Below are positions 56,458 through 63,869 of a DNA stretch of 64,000 nt, in pieces. Location: the NCBI RefSeq assembly GCF_023715845.1, contig NZ_JAMBOR010000003.1:124001-188000 (forward strand), given 5' to 3'. The translations under genes and the position numbers were made by a program. Source of the stretch: Fictibacillus phosphorivorans (GTDB taxonomy: Bacteria; Bacillota; Bacilli; Bacillales; Fictibacillaceae). Each line of letters opens with the position of its first letter. The stretch's first letter is position 1. The notes beneath the pieces were generated by a model that was given only the letters and a program-made list of their open reading frames with translations, did no database searches and had not been told where the DNA came from.

Positions 56458-57534
56458 ATGGAACGCATCTTTTTTCAAGCAGGACCAACTACTCTGCCAA
56501 AAGAGGTTATGAAACGTGCTAAGTCAGAGTGGGATGACTTTAAAGAAACAGGATTGAACATCATGGAACACAGCCACAGAGGAGCAACTTATGAAGAGAT
56601 TCATGAGCAGGCTAAAACGCTTATGCGGAAGTTATTGGACATTCCTGAAACACATGATGTTTTGTTTTTACAAGGTGGTGCAAGCCTTCAATTCGCCATG
56701 CTCCCTATGAATTTACTCGGTTCCGGTAAAACAGCTAAATATGTTTTAACGGGATCATGGTCAGAAAAAGCGTTTAAAGAAGCGACTAAAATCGGTTCGG
56801 CTGAAGCAGTCGTATCAGGGAAAGAAACAGATTATCGATCACTCCCAGAAGTCGATTATCAAGCAGGTGATCAAGACGCTTATCTGCACATTACTTCCAA
56901 CAACACGATATATGGGACTCAGTGGCCGGACTTAAATGCATTTTCTCATCCGACTCTTGTTGCCGACATGTCGAGTGACATCATGAGTAAGCCCTTTGAT
57001 GTATCAAACTATGCTCTGATCTATGCAGGAGCCCAAAAAAATCTGGGACCAGCAGGTGTAACAGCTGTTATCATTCGGAAAGATCTTCTAAAAGAAGATG
57101 AGTCGCTCCCTTCGATCTTGTCTTATCATGTACATGCAAAAAGCCGTTCACTTTATAACACGCCCCCTACCTACTCGATTTACCTTCTTAACCTTGTTCT
57201 TCAATGGATCGATGAACAGGGCGGTGTTAAAGAGATGGAAACAAGAAACAGAAAGAAAGCAGATATCATTTACCAGGCGATCGACAGCAGCGGTTTTTAT
57301 AATGGCTATGCCACACCAGAGTCACGGTCACATATGAACGTTACGTTCACTTTAGAGAATTCCGAACTTGAAAAGACCTTTATAAAAGAAAGCGAAGAAA
57401 ACGGCATCTTTGGATTAAAAGGTCATCGTTCAGTCGGTGGATTTAGAGCATCCATCTATAACGCTGTATCTAAAAAATCATGCGAGAAACTTGCCGATTT
57501 CATGCATAACTTTCAGGAAAAATACGGTAAGTAA
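56458..57534 (+). CDS. serC: phosphoserine aminotransferase
   Basis: A 358-residue PLP-dependent aminotransferase of serine biosynthesis (3-phosphohydroxypyruvate plus glutamate to phosphoserine). The start FFQAGPTTLPKEVMKRA, the phosphate-binding EHSHRGATYEEI, FLQGGASLQFAM, the PLP lysine in YAGAQKNLGPAGV and the C-terminal GHRSVGGFRASIYNAV identify it. GAGGAGGAGAAG lies before the ATG. It follows the hit terminator, so it has its own promoter or read-through. Confidence 0.95.
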   Translation: MERIFFQAGPTTLPKEVMKRAKSEWDDFKETGLNIMEHSHRGATYEEIHEQAKTLMRKLLDIPETHDVLFLQGGASLQFAMLPMNLLGSGKTAKYVLTGSWSEKAFKEATKIGSAEAVVSGKETDYRSLPEVDYQAGDQDAYLHITSNNTIYGTQWPDLNAFSHPTLVADMSSDIMSKPFDVSNYALIYAGAQKNLGPAGVTAVIIRKDLLKEDESLPSILSYHVHAKSRSLYNTPPTYSIYLLNLVLQWIDEQGGVKEMETRNRKKADIIYQAIDSSGFYNGYATPESRSHMNVTFTLENSELEKTFIKESEENGIFGLKGHRSVGGFRASIYNAVSKKSCEKLADFMHNFQEKYGK

Positions 57535-57612
57535 AGTTCGCACCTTTCAAATTATTAATAACTTTGGTACAGTAGAGGTACTTTCGCAATAGGCCATGAG
57601 GGCACTATTGGA

Positions 57613-57655
57613 AAGAATTAAGGCTAAAAGAATAGCTGAGGAGAGATGAGAAATG
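57613..57655 (+). promoter_or_regulatory. TRAP-binding site overlapping the trpP ribosome binding site
   Basis: Five NAG triplets with an exact 5-base period (AAG 57628, TAG 57633, GAG 57638, GAG 57643, GAG 57648) run straight into the ATG at 57653, with two more AAG triplets upstream (57613 and 57620). They include the Shine-Dalgarno sequence GAGGAGAG. In B. subtilis the tryptophan-activated TRAP protein binds such repeats in trpP mRNA and blocks translation; the same control is expected here. Confidence 0.85.
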
Positions 57656-58165
57656 AAAACAAAATCATTAGCGTTAACATCCGTACTTATTGCATTAGGG
57701 TATGTCTTTCACACCGTTGTACCGCCATTATTCTTTGGAATGAAACCAGACTTGCTTCTGGTCATGATGTTTTTAGCCATCATGCTTGCACCGACTAAGC
57801 AAAATGTTTTAATAGCGAGTATGGCTGCAGGTGTTATTTCAGCCCTGACAACCGGAATGGCTGGTGGACAGATCGCAAATATCGTAGAAAAGCCAATAAC
57901 AGCTTTTTTATTCTTAGGAATGTTTTTATTAGCTCGTAAAGTGAAAGTAAATACTATCAATGTTGTGGTGTTAACGGTTATTGGAACGATTGTCAGCGGA
58001 ACGTTATTCCTTCTCGTAGCCATGATGGTCGCTGGTCTACCAGGATCATTGTTCAGCTTTATTGGAATGATTGTTTTTCCAACCAGCATTATTAGCGGAC
58101 TGATCATGTTTTTTATTTTTCCAGTCGCAAACCGATTCTCAAAACGATCAAGCTTAACTGCATAA
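57653..58165 (+). CDS. trpP: tryptophan transporter TrpP
   Basis: A 170-residue membrane protein with about five hydrophobic helices, in the TrpP/YhaG family: LTSVLIALGYVFHTVVPP, FGMKPDLLLVMMFLAIM, and a helix around MAGGQIANIVEKPITAFLFL. B. subtilis trpP lies between serC and yhaH as here and imports tryptophan. The 5' leader holds the TRAP repeat described separately. A hairpin follows the stop codon. Confidence 0.9.
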   Translation: MKTKSLALTSVLIALGYVFHTVVPPLFFGMKPDLLLVMMFLAIMLAPTKQNVLIASMAAGVISALTTGMAGGQIANIVEKPITAFLFLGMFLLARKVKVNTINVVVLTVIGTIVSGTLFLLVAMMVAGLPGSLFSFIGMIVFPTSIISGLIMFFIFPVANRFSKRSSLTA

Positions 58166-58173
58166 TCATCAAT

Positions 58174-58208
58174 TAAAAAAGCCAGTTCCTTTTAAGGAGC
58201 TGGCTTTA
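58174..58208. terminator. shared terminator hairpin between trpP and the convergent DUF1232 gene
   Basis: AAAGCCAG-T-TCCT ... AGGA-G-CTGGCTTT stem. On the minus strand TTTTTT follows (best for the DUF1232 gene); on the plus strand TTTATATAT follows. The stem contains the stop codon of the minus-strand gene. Confidence 0.8.
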
Positions 58209-58626
58209 TATATTGATCTTCTTCCGTCTTTTCTGTCTCTTCCCACGTTTGGAAAGCTGAGATTTCACCGGATAAGGTTCTAAACAAAAACGCCAAAACT
58301 GTAGCATCATCCAGTAATCCTACTCCGATTAAGAAATCAGGAACAGCATCAATCGGACTGACAAAATAGAGAAGGCCGGCAACGATAAGAACCATTGATT
58401 TGGCAGAGACGTTCCGGTACTCCCCTTTTTTATAAGACCTCACTAATCGTACGAGGGCTTTCACTTGTGCCCCTAAATCCTTTAAGCCTTGCTTATCTGA
58501 TTGAGATGTTTTGTTTTCGGCTTTTGTAACAAGCTCACCGGTTTGAGTCGAACTTTCTAAAACAGCGTTCGCCTTTTCTTTCATCTTATTAAAATAATTG
58601 CCGATCGTATTTTGCTTCAAACCCAT
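58192..58626 (-). CDS. YkvA-like DUF1232 membrane protein
   Basis: A 144-residue protein with a soluble, charged N-terminal 80 residues and a C-terminal DUF1232 domain: VLIVAGLLYFVSPIDAVPDFLIGVGLLDDATVLAFL, in two hydrophobic halves around the SPIDAVPD motif. This fits B. subtilis YkvA-type proteins of unknown function. AGGAGGGG precedes the ATG. It is convergent with trpP and lies inside an otherwise conserved hit-serC-trpP-yhaH order, so it is probably an insertion relative to B. subtilis. Confidence 0.88.
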   Translation of the reverse strand: MGLKQNTIGNYFNKMKEKANAVLESSTQTGELVTKAENKTSQSDKQGLKDLGAQVKALVRLVRSYKKGEYRNVSAKSMVLIVAGLLYFVSPIDAVPDFLIGVGLLDDATVLAFLFRTLSGEISAFQTWEETEKTEEDQYIKPAP

Positions 58627-58835
58627 TCCCCTCCTGGCCGTTTTTTATATGTATACCCTCTTTTTATATTCTTCGTCAAATATTATATCGAATCCCCTTT
58701 TTAAATTTTTTATTTTCTTATCGCCAAAGGTTGTCAACAATCTGCTAAATCAGACAAACAGTGAGATACACCGTAACTATTATTAAAACGATAAAAAGCA
58801 AACTAATACCTCTCCACTCTAGGGTTTTATCCAAA

Positions 58836-58864
58836 TTGACAGACAACTTTCTAAATCGTATACA
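58836..58864 (+). promoter_or_regulatory. sigma-A promoter of yhaH
   Basis: TTGACA (58836-58841), 17-base spacer, TATACA (58859-58864), 119 bases before the yhaH ATG. The rest of the 357-base gap (58627-58983) shows no gene or other signal. Confidence 0.75.
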
Positions 58865-58983
58865 TGTCCAAACATGCCGAAATCTATCGGGAAATATTTT
58901 TATATTCGTCATTATTTTTCATAGGATAATAAGAGATATTCACGAATTTATTAGATAATAAAAGAATGAGGAGGAATTTTAAG

Positions 58984-59262
58984 ATGTCTAAATCAAAATC
59001 CATGGTAGTAGGTTTCGCATTAGGAACGGTAGTGACAGCAGCAGCTACTTTACTTTCAACGCCTAAAGCAGGTAAAGAGGTAAGAAAAGATCTGAAAGAA
59101 AATATGGATAAAATGAAATCTACATTCTCCAGCATCAAACGCGACGGTATTCAGCTCAGAGCAAAGATTAAATTTACCAATCGAGCAAAAGAGGAAGCGA
59201 TGCAAGAAACAGCCGCTTCTACGATCGAAACCATGGATGAAGTAGAGCAGGAAACAAAATAA
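58984..59262 (+). CDS. yhaH: YtxH domain small membrane protein (YhaH-like)
   Basis: A 92-residue protein with one N-terminal hydrophobic segment (SMVVGFALGTVVTAAATLLSTPKAGKEVRKDL, residues 6-37) containing the YtxH-typical LLSTPKAGKEVR, followed by a charged amphipathic helix. YtxH proteins are general-stress small membrane proteins in Bacillus; no activity is known. The ATG at 58984 has GAGGAGG upstream. The order trpP, yhaH, scoC-yhaI is similar to B. subtilis. Confidence 0.88.
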   Translation: MSKSKSMVVGFALGTVVTAAATLLSTPKAGKEVRKDLKENMDKMKSTFSSIKRDGIQLRAKIKFTNRAKEEAMQETAASTIETMDEVEQETK

Positions 59263-59267
59263 ACAGC

Positions 59268-59299
59268 AAAAAAATTCTCCCACAGTGGGGAATTTTTTT
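59268..59299 (+). terminator. terminator of yhaH
   Basis: AAAAAATTC-T-CCC ... GGGGAATTTTTTT, short GC core with A/T flanks. Confidence 0.85.
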
Positions 59300-59473
59300 G
59301 ATGAGATATCAAACTTATAGATTCTCTATCTTTATCACTATATCTGCTAAAAGTTATAATTCAAATTTACTAAATAATAAGCAGAAATTGAAAATTTTTA
59401 CTTTCTTATTATAGGAAATACTGGCATAATGAGGGATAGGATGTGTTTTATAAGATGGAGGGGCATTTTAAAA

Positions 59474-60055
59474 ATGAACAAAGATCAATTATATAGTTTT
59501 CAAGAGGCCATGATCTATAGTCACAAACTTTCTCAAATTAGTAAAGCACTATGGAAGAGTGTAGAAAAAGACTGGCAAAACTGGATTAAAGATTATGGAT
59601 TAAACATTAACGAACACCATATCCTTTGGATTGCTCATCATCTGGAAGGTGCGTCCATTTCAGATATCGCGAAATTCGGTGTAATGCATGTATCAACTGC
59701 CTTTAATTTTTCAAAGAAACTTGAAGAACAAGGCTATCTTACATTTTCTAAAAAGGAAGACGACAAACGAAACACATACATCTGCTTAACGGATAAAGGT
59801 GAAGAACTTTTATTACAAACGTTAAATACATATGATCCAGCAAAATTCGGTGTATTCAGCGCATCAATGCCGATTAAAGAACTTTTCGGGAAATTCCCAG
59901 AGTTCCCTGAGCTGATGTCGATCATCCGTAATCTATACGGTGAAGACTTCATGTCTATCTTTAACAAGCTGGAGGAAAAAATCGAAGCAACGATCGAAGA
60001 GCAAGCCGCTGCTCCTGTTATCGCAGCTGAAGAAATCGCTTCTTCTCATTCATAA
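59474..60055 (+). CDS. scoC: ScoC (Hpr) transition-state regulator
   Basis: A 193-residue MarR-family regulator with strong resemblance to B. subtilis Sco[65 protein letters not shown] and [17 protein letters not shown] form the winged helix-turn-helix, and [24 protein letters not shown] lies near the C-terminus. ScoC represses protease genes, sin and other late-growth genes. The ATG at 59474 follows GGAGGGG. The stop overlaps the end of the convergent yhaI by ten bases. Confidence 0.94.
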   Translation: MNKDQLYSFQEAMIYSHKLSQISKALWKSVEKDWQNWIKDYGLNINEHHILWIAHHLEGASISDIAKFGVMHVSTAFNFSKKLEEQGYLTFSKKEDDKRNTYICLTDKGEELLLQTLNTYDPAKFGVFSASMPIKELFGKFPEFPELMSIIRNLYGEDFMSIFNKLEEKIEATIEEQAAAPVIAAEEIASSHS

Positions 60056-60387
60056 CGAAGAGAAAGTTCATAGAGCTTTTCCATTAAGGAAACAAATTTT
60101 TCCTGATTCAGTAATGCCAGGATCGTTTCTCGAGGACTAAGCTTTGGTGTCAACATACCAGCAAAATGAATCAGCAAGTGTGTGTAATGAACAAAACCTG
60201 CTTCTTTTTGCATAAAAAATATTTTTTCAAGCTCATCGCAAAGCTGAATGATATCATTCACTTCTGTTTCGGTGAGCTTTTTTTCCATGACGAGTCTGAA
60301 GAATGGATAAGAAGTAAGATCGACACTTTCGATCGTTAGCATATTATAAAATTCCAATCGTTCAAGCCTCTCTTCAACCGTCTCCAT
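60046..60387 (-). CDS. yhaI: YhaI-like DUF1878 protein
   Basis: A 113-residue soluble protein, mostly helical, starting [21 protein letters not shown] with the conserved [14 protein letters not shown] and [13 protein letters not shown]. In B. subtilis yhaI is next to scoC, supporting the assignment. No function is known. It ends ten bases inside the scoC 3' end on the other strand. The following 214 bases to the YpmS-like gene hold only that gene's terminator. Confidence 0.88.
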   Translation of the reverse strand: METVEERLERLEFYNMLTIESVDLTSYPFFRLVMEKKLTETEVNDIIQLCDELEKIFFMQKEAGFVHYTHLLIHFAGMLTPKLSPRETILALLNQEKFVSLMEKLYELSLRYE

Positions 60388-60552
60388 ACATACCCTGCTT
60401 TCTAGTCATACTCTGTCTATATTATAATCCAACTTTCCCCATTTGGATATGGTTTTAAATTTTCTAATAAATCGCTATTTGATTGAATAAAGACAAGGTT
60501 ACAGATGCAAAAAACGAGTGCTAAGAACTGAAATCCCCCCATGCAAGCAACA

Positions 60553-60592
60553 CAAAAACACTCTGGCCCGCTATAATTGTGAACCAGAGTGT
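60553..60592 (-). terminator. terminator of the YpmS-like gene
   Basis: Minus strand ACACTCTGG ... CCAGAGTGT, 9-bp stem (60584-60592 with 60558-60566), then TTTTTG. Confidence 0.88.
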
Positions 60593-60601
60593 CTCTTACT
60601 T

Positions 60602-61177
60602 TTATTTCGTATATACGCCTAACTGAATAGAGTTCTTCTTTAAATCAAACTCCTCTGCTTTAACTGCATAGCCCGGTTTAGTAGGCATGTCCGTTATCCT
60701 CATCAAGATGCTTTCATCTGCAGGATATACATCTACCCATTCTGGAAACTTTACCGTATTCTTAATCAGTTTAAATACCTCTTCCCCAGGTAAAGGAAGA
60801 CGGCCAACTTGTATATCTTTTTCGTTTAACAACAGGTCCCCATTGTCCAGAACTTCAGGCTCGAAGGTAACTTGATAAGGAAGTTCTCGATTAAAAGCCA
60901 CAAACGACCCATTCAGCACCGCTTCATCCCGAAGATTAACATACACATTTACATTAGGAGCTTTTTTCTTCAGCTCTTTATTCAGCAAATCTTCCACCTG
61001 TTCTTTTTCTGTATGTATGCTTAATAATTTTTGATTAGGACGAATATCTGAATCTAGTGAACTTCTATTCAAATGACCGTTTTTTGGATCTGTAAAAAGT
61101 AAAATGATAACCGTCGCAGGAATGGCTATGATGATTAATAATAATATAAAGAATGCTGCTTTCCATTTATTACGCAT
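60602..61177 (-). CDS. YpmS-like DUF2140 membrane-anchored protein
   Basis: A 191-residue protein with an N-terminal basic start (MRNKWKAAFFILLLIIIAIPA) and one membrane helix, then an extracellular domain resembling YpmS: a helix with QVEDLLNKELKK, beta strands with LPYQVTFEPEVLDNGDLLL, a repeated QVGRLPLPGEEVFKLIK and the end KAEEFDLKKNSIQLGVY. The family role is unknown but it is probably membrane-exposed. It has its own terminator and no operon partner. Confidence 0.85.
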   Translation of the reverse strand: MRNKWKAAFFILLLIIIAIPATVIILLFTDPKNGHLNRSSLDSDIRPNQKLLSIHTEKEQVEDLLNKELKKKAPNVNVYVNLRDEAVLNGSFVAFNRELPYQVTFEPEVLDNGDLLLNEKDIQVGRLPLPGEEVFKLIKNTVKFPEWVDVYPADESILMRITDMPTKPGYAVKAEEFDLKKNSIQLGVYTK

Positions 61178-61267
61178 CTTCTCTCCCCTTGTTGAAAGTA
61201 TTTTTCCTATTCATATTCCTCATATTTTGGTAAAGTTAAACAAGTAGTTCATGTTGGAGGTTTTAGA

Positions 61268-61483
61268 ATGGCTGGCTATTTATTTGTTTTTTTAGCACCT
61301 GTATTTTTATATGTATTTAACGCACTCACATACAAGCTCTGTGATAAAAAGAACTTGTCCACAAAACAGGAAGATTCGGTTTATCGCACAATCAATGTTT
61401 CTATCACTATTCTTCTCATTTCTTCTTACATTTCAAACGTTTTTTAAAGAAATCTTTGCTGGCTGTTATTTTCAATCCTTCTG
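61268..61483 (+). CDS. small membrane protein, hypothetical, 71 residues
   Basis: The frame from ATG 61268 to TGA 61481-61483, with TTGGAGGTTT upstream as ribosome binding site. It starts MAGYLFVFLAPVFLYVFN (first helix), followed by a short charged stretch with KLCDKKNLSTKQED and a second helix RTINVSITILLISSYISNVF, then KEIFAGC and the end YFQSF. The two-helix layout is convincing but no family is recognised. A terminator-like hairpin lies 18 bases after the stop. Confidence 0.55.
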
Positions 61484-61500
61484 ATCATGCAAATAATAAA

Positions 61501-61530
61501 GGGGGAACCAGTACTGCATTCCCCCTTGTT
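61501..61530 (+). terminator. terminator-like hairpin after the 71-residue gene
   Basis: GGGGGAA ... TTCCCCC, 7-bp stem with an 11-base loop, followed by TTGTTT. Confidence 0.7.
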
Positions 61531-61660
61531 TAACCTTAACATACATATTGCTGCACCTAATTGATCAAGAGTAGTTTTAATAAACACTAACAAATCTGCT
61601 TACTTCGTTCAATCTACACATCCTTTTCAAAATGAAAAGACTGCAAGATTAGTTCTTAAA

Positions 61661-61747
61661 TTAGCAGAAACAAGCAGCACCTACGATAATCAATAAGATA
61701 AACAACACTACAATTAAGGCGAAGCCTCTTCCATGTCCGTAGCCCAT
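61661..61747 (-). CDS. YjcZ family sporulation-type peptide, 28 residues
   Basis: A 28-residue peptide: MGYGHGRGF followed by a single helix [19 protein letters not shown]. This is the pattern of YjcZ/YhaL-size small sporulation peptides (Gly/Tyr-rich head, one hydrophobic helix with [10 protein letters not shown]). GGAGGTGGCAAC precedes the ATG. A second copy lies 96 bases upstream in the same direction. Confidence 0.8.
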   Translation of the reverse strand: MGYGHGRGFALIVVLFILLIIVGAACFC

Positions 61748-61843
61748 GTTGCCACCTCCTTCATCAGTCTGTACACTATCCTATGCATCATGAGTAAGAC
61801 ACGCATAGGCATCTGCCCTCATAGGCTGAAATTTCTACCTTCA

Positions 61844-61948
61844 TCATTTACAGTGAGATGCTCCTATAATGATGAGAAGGATAAATAAAACAATAATGAC
61901 TGTAAATCCTCCCCCACACCCGTGACCATAACCATAACCGTAACTCAT
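61844..61948 (-). CDS. YjcZ family sporulation-type peptide, 34 residues
   Basis: MSYGYGYGHGCGGGF head then [16 protein letters not shown] and HCK. The third of three consecutive ATG codons (61948) has GGAGG at seven bases and is taken as the start. It is homologous in layout to the neighbouring 28-residue peptide and they look like a tandem duplicate. Confidence 0.8.
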   Translation of the reverse strand: MSYGYGYGHGCGGGFTVIIVLFILLIIIGASHCK

Positions 61949-62129
61949 CATCATACCTCCCTTTTCTTTCTCCATATCATATAGTGATGCGCCCTGTTTT
62001 GATTAGACGAATGTCCCGGGTTTTAAAATTTTTTTAGGAAAATTCATTAATTTACGCTAAAACAGACAATATATAATGTGTAAATTTTCTCATATTTCAT
62101 TTATTGAATAGGAATACGCACAACGTTTA

Positions 62130-62138
62130 TGCTATAGT
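62130..62138 (+). promoter_or_regulatory. extended -10 promoter of prsA
   Basis: TGCTATAGT, an extended TGn -10 element, 42 bases before the ATG. No good -35 at normal spacing is seen. Confidence 0.55.
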
Positions 62139-62180
62139 TAGAGTTGTTAAATTATTACTTCACAGTAGGAGTGTTTGAAA

Positions 62181-63077
62181 ATGAAAAAATGGATGTTATC
62201 TTTAGGGCTCACAGCGGGACTTATTTCTCTATCCGCTTGTAATAACGCTGGTGCTGACTCAGAAGCAATTGTTGAATCTAAAGCTGGAGATATCACTAAA
62301 GAACAGTTTTACAATAAAATGAAAGAGCAATATGGTGATCAAGTACTAAACCAGATGATCGATGAAATGGTACTTGAGGATAAATATAAAGTTACCGACA
62401 AAGAGATCGATAAAGAAATCGACAAGATCAAAGAAGAGCTTGGCGGAGAAGAAGCTTTCAAACAAGCGCTTGAACAAAACGGTTTATCGGATGAGAAACA
62501 GCTAAAAGAACGCGTTAAGTCTATGCTTTTAAATGAAAAAGCAGCAACAGAAGGCGTTAAGGTTTCTGAAGATGAAATGAAGAAAGTATTCGAAGAAAAG
62601 TACAAAACAGAAGTAAAAGCTAGCCACATCTTAGTTGACGATGAAAAAACAGCTAAAGAAGTACAGAAGAAACTTAAAGAGGGCGGAGATTTTGCTAAAT
62701 TAGCAGAAGAATACTCTAAAGACCCTGGTTCTAAATCAAAAGGTGGAGACCTAGGCTTCTTCGGTAAAGGTGCTATGGTTCCTGAATTTGAAAAAGTAGC
62801 GTTCACTCTTGATAAAGGTGAAACAAGTGATCTTGTTAAATCTGACTATGGTGTTCACATCATCAAAGTAACGGACAAGCGTGAAAACAAGTTCGAAGAC
62901 AAAAAAGAACAAGTTGAACAAGAATTAAAACAGCAAAAAGCGAAACCAATAACAGAAATCTTAGAGAAGCTTCGCAAAAAAGCTGACGTTAAGATTAAAG
63001 ATAAAAAATTAAAAGAAAAGATCGAAAAGAAGGCTGAACAACCGCAGCAACCACAGATGCCGCAACAACAGCAATAA
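62181..63077 (+). CDS. prsA: PrsA foldase lipoprotein (parvulin-type PPIase)
   Basis: A 298-residue lipoprotein with a signal peptide and lipobox LSAC (Cys20), an N-terminal chaperone domain, and a parvulin PPIase domain from about VKASHILVDDEKTAKEV to YGVHIIKV (residues ~146-235) containing GGDLGFFGKG and MVPEFEKVAF. The C-terminus ends in PQQPQMPQQQQ. PrsA folds secreted proteins (proteases, amylases, PBPs) at the outer membrane face. The ATG at 62181 fits TAGGAG spacing; a TTG six bases earlier is a weaker choice. In B. subtilis prsA is close to scoC and yhaI; ScoC also controls secreted protease genes. Confidence 0.94.
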   Translation: MKKWMLSLGLTAGLISLSACNNAGADSEAIVESKAGDITKEQFYNKMKEQYGDQVLNQMIDEMVLEDKYKVTDKEIDKEIDKIKEELGGEEAFKQALEQNGLSDEKQLKERVKSMLLNEKAATEGVKVSEDEMKKVFEEKYKTEVKASHILVDDEKTAKEVQKKLKEGGDFAKLAEEYSKDPGSKSKGGDLGFFGKGAMVPEFEKVAFTLDKGETSDLVKSDYGVHIIKVTDKRENKFEDKKEQVEQELKQQKAKPITEILEKLRKKADVKIKDKKLKEKIEKKAEQPQQPQMPQQQQ

Positions 63078-63084
63078 TTTCGAT

Positions 63085-63120
63085 AAACCAGGTCTCTAAT
63101 CAGTGGCCTGGTTTTTCTTT
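63085..63120 (+). terminator. terminator of prsA
   Basis: AAACCAGG ... CCTGGTTT, 8-bp stem (63085-63092 with 63107-63114), then TTCTTT. Confidence 0.88.
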
Positions 63121-63188
63121 GTCATTATATAGGGGGCTGACTAATTTCAGTCTCTTTTAAATTGGATCAAAAGAGTTTTTAAAGGCAT

Positions 63189-63270
63189 TTACGGTACGTG
63201 TTTTTTTATTCTGTTACACGTTCGCGCAAGATGATTTGCTTTTCGCGCAGAAAGGGTGAGTTTCGCGCAG
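63189..63270 (+). repeat. array C: inverted-repeat header plus three TTCGCGCA units, 20-21 bp period
   Basis: Header TTACGGT-ACGTGT, 14-base T-rich loop, ACACGT (63189-63221) then T and units CGCGCA starting at 63223, 63244 and 63264 (spacing 21 and 20). The second and third units are preceded by TTT and followed by G. The header is almost the same as that of array B. The 390-base gap between prsA and the yhaL-like gene holds this array and two terminators, nothing else. Confidence 0.8.
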
Positions 63271-63411
63271 ACTTACTCATACAACCCTTACTCAGCACTA
63301 AAAACAGCTTGATAGGTGGTTATTTTTGCTTGGGACCTTAAAAAGTGAATGCCTCATCTGATTTCATCTGGTTTTGGTTCATCAAAACATCCTTTTTAAC
63401 TTGCTATATAT

Positions 63412-63460
63412 AAAAAAAGGGACCTGAACTCAAACGTTTTTATACTTTTGAGTCAGCCCC
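63412..63460 (-). terminator. terminator of the YhaL-like gene
   Basis: Minus strand CTGACTCAAA ... TTTGAG-T-TCAG long imperfect stem flanked by GGG/CCC, followed by a run of seven T. Confidence 0.75.
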
Positions 63461-63467
63461 TATTTCC

Positions 63468-63803
63468 TTATTCACCAGACGCTTTCTGCTCTGGTTCATG
63501 TTCACTATCACTTGACATCATGTTAAATTGCTCATTCATTTCCTTTGCTTCCTCATGGGCTCTCGCCAACTCCAAGCGTTTCATGTACACCTTTCCTTCT
63601 TCCTCGATCAATTTTTGTTCGATGGTTCGTTCTTCCTGGAAAAGAGTCGTAGCCTTATAACCGCTATAAATAATGCCGCATAATACAAAATACATCCACC
63701 ATGGAGTCATTACAAAGAACGCACTTACCCCTGCTGAGTATTCTTTCAGCACAAATGCAGCAATGAGTATCGCACCAAAAAATAAAGCAGCATATCCTTT
63801 CAT
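63468..63803 (-). CDS. yhaL: YhaL-like small membrane protein
   Basis: A 111-residue protein with two hydrophobic segments (YAALFFGAILIAAFVL and WWMYFVLCGIIYSGYKA) then a charged cytoplasmic tail with EEERTIEQKLIEEEGKVYMKRLE style sequence (EERTIEQKLIEEEGKVYMKR). B. subtilis yhaL, a small sporulation protein in the same neighbourhood of prsA, has the same PFWVYL...YSG.....KEER pattern as I remember it, but is shorter. I chose the ATG at 63803 for its ribosome binding site (AAAAGGGGGAG). Confidence 0.65.
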   Translation of the reverse strand: MKGYAALFFGAILIAAFVLKEYSAGVSAFFVMTPWWMYFVLCGIIYSGYKATTLFQEERTIEQKLIEEEGKVYMKRLELARAHEEAKEMNEQFNMMSSDSEHEPEQKASGE

Positions 63804-63869
63804 CGATAAACTCCCCCTTTTGTTAGACAAGCTTTTACTATAATCTATGAGGGAGTCTGATCAGATATG

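Noticed and set aside
62339-62806. Minus-strand frame of 155 residues inside prsA
   Set aside because: Ser/Leu-rich antisense shadow of the prsA coding frame, with no ribosome binding site or domain.
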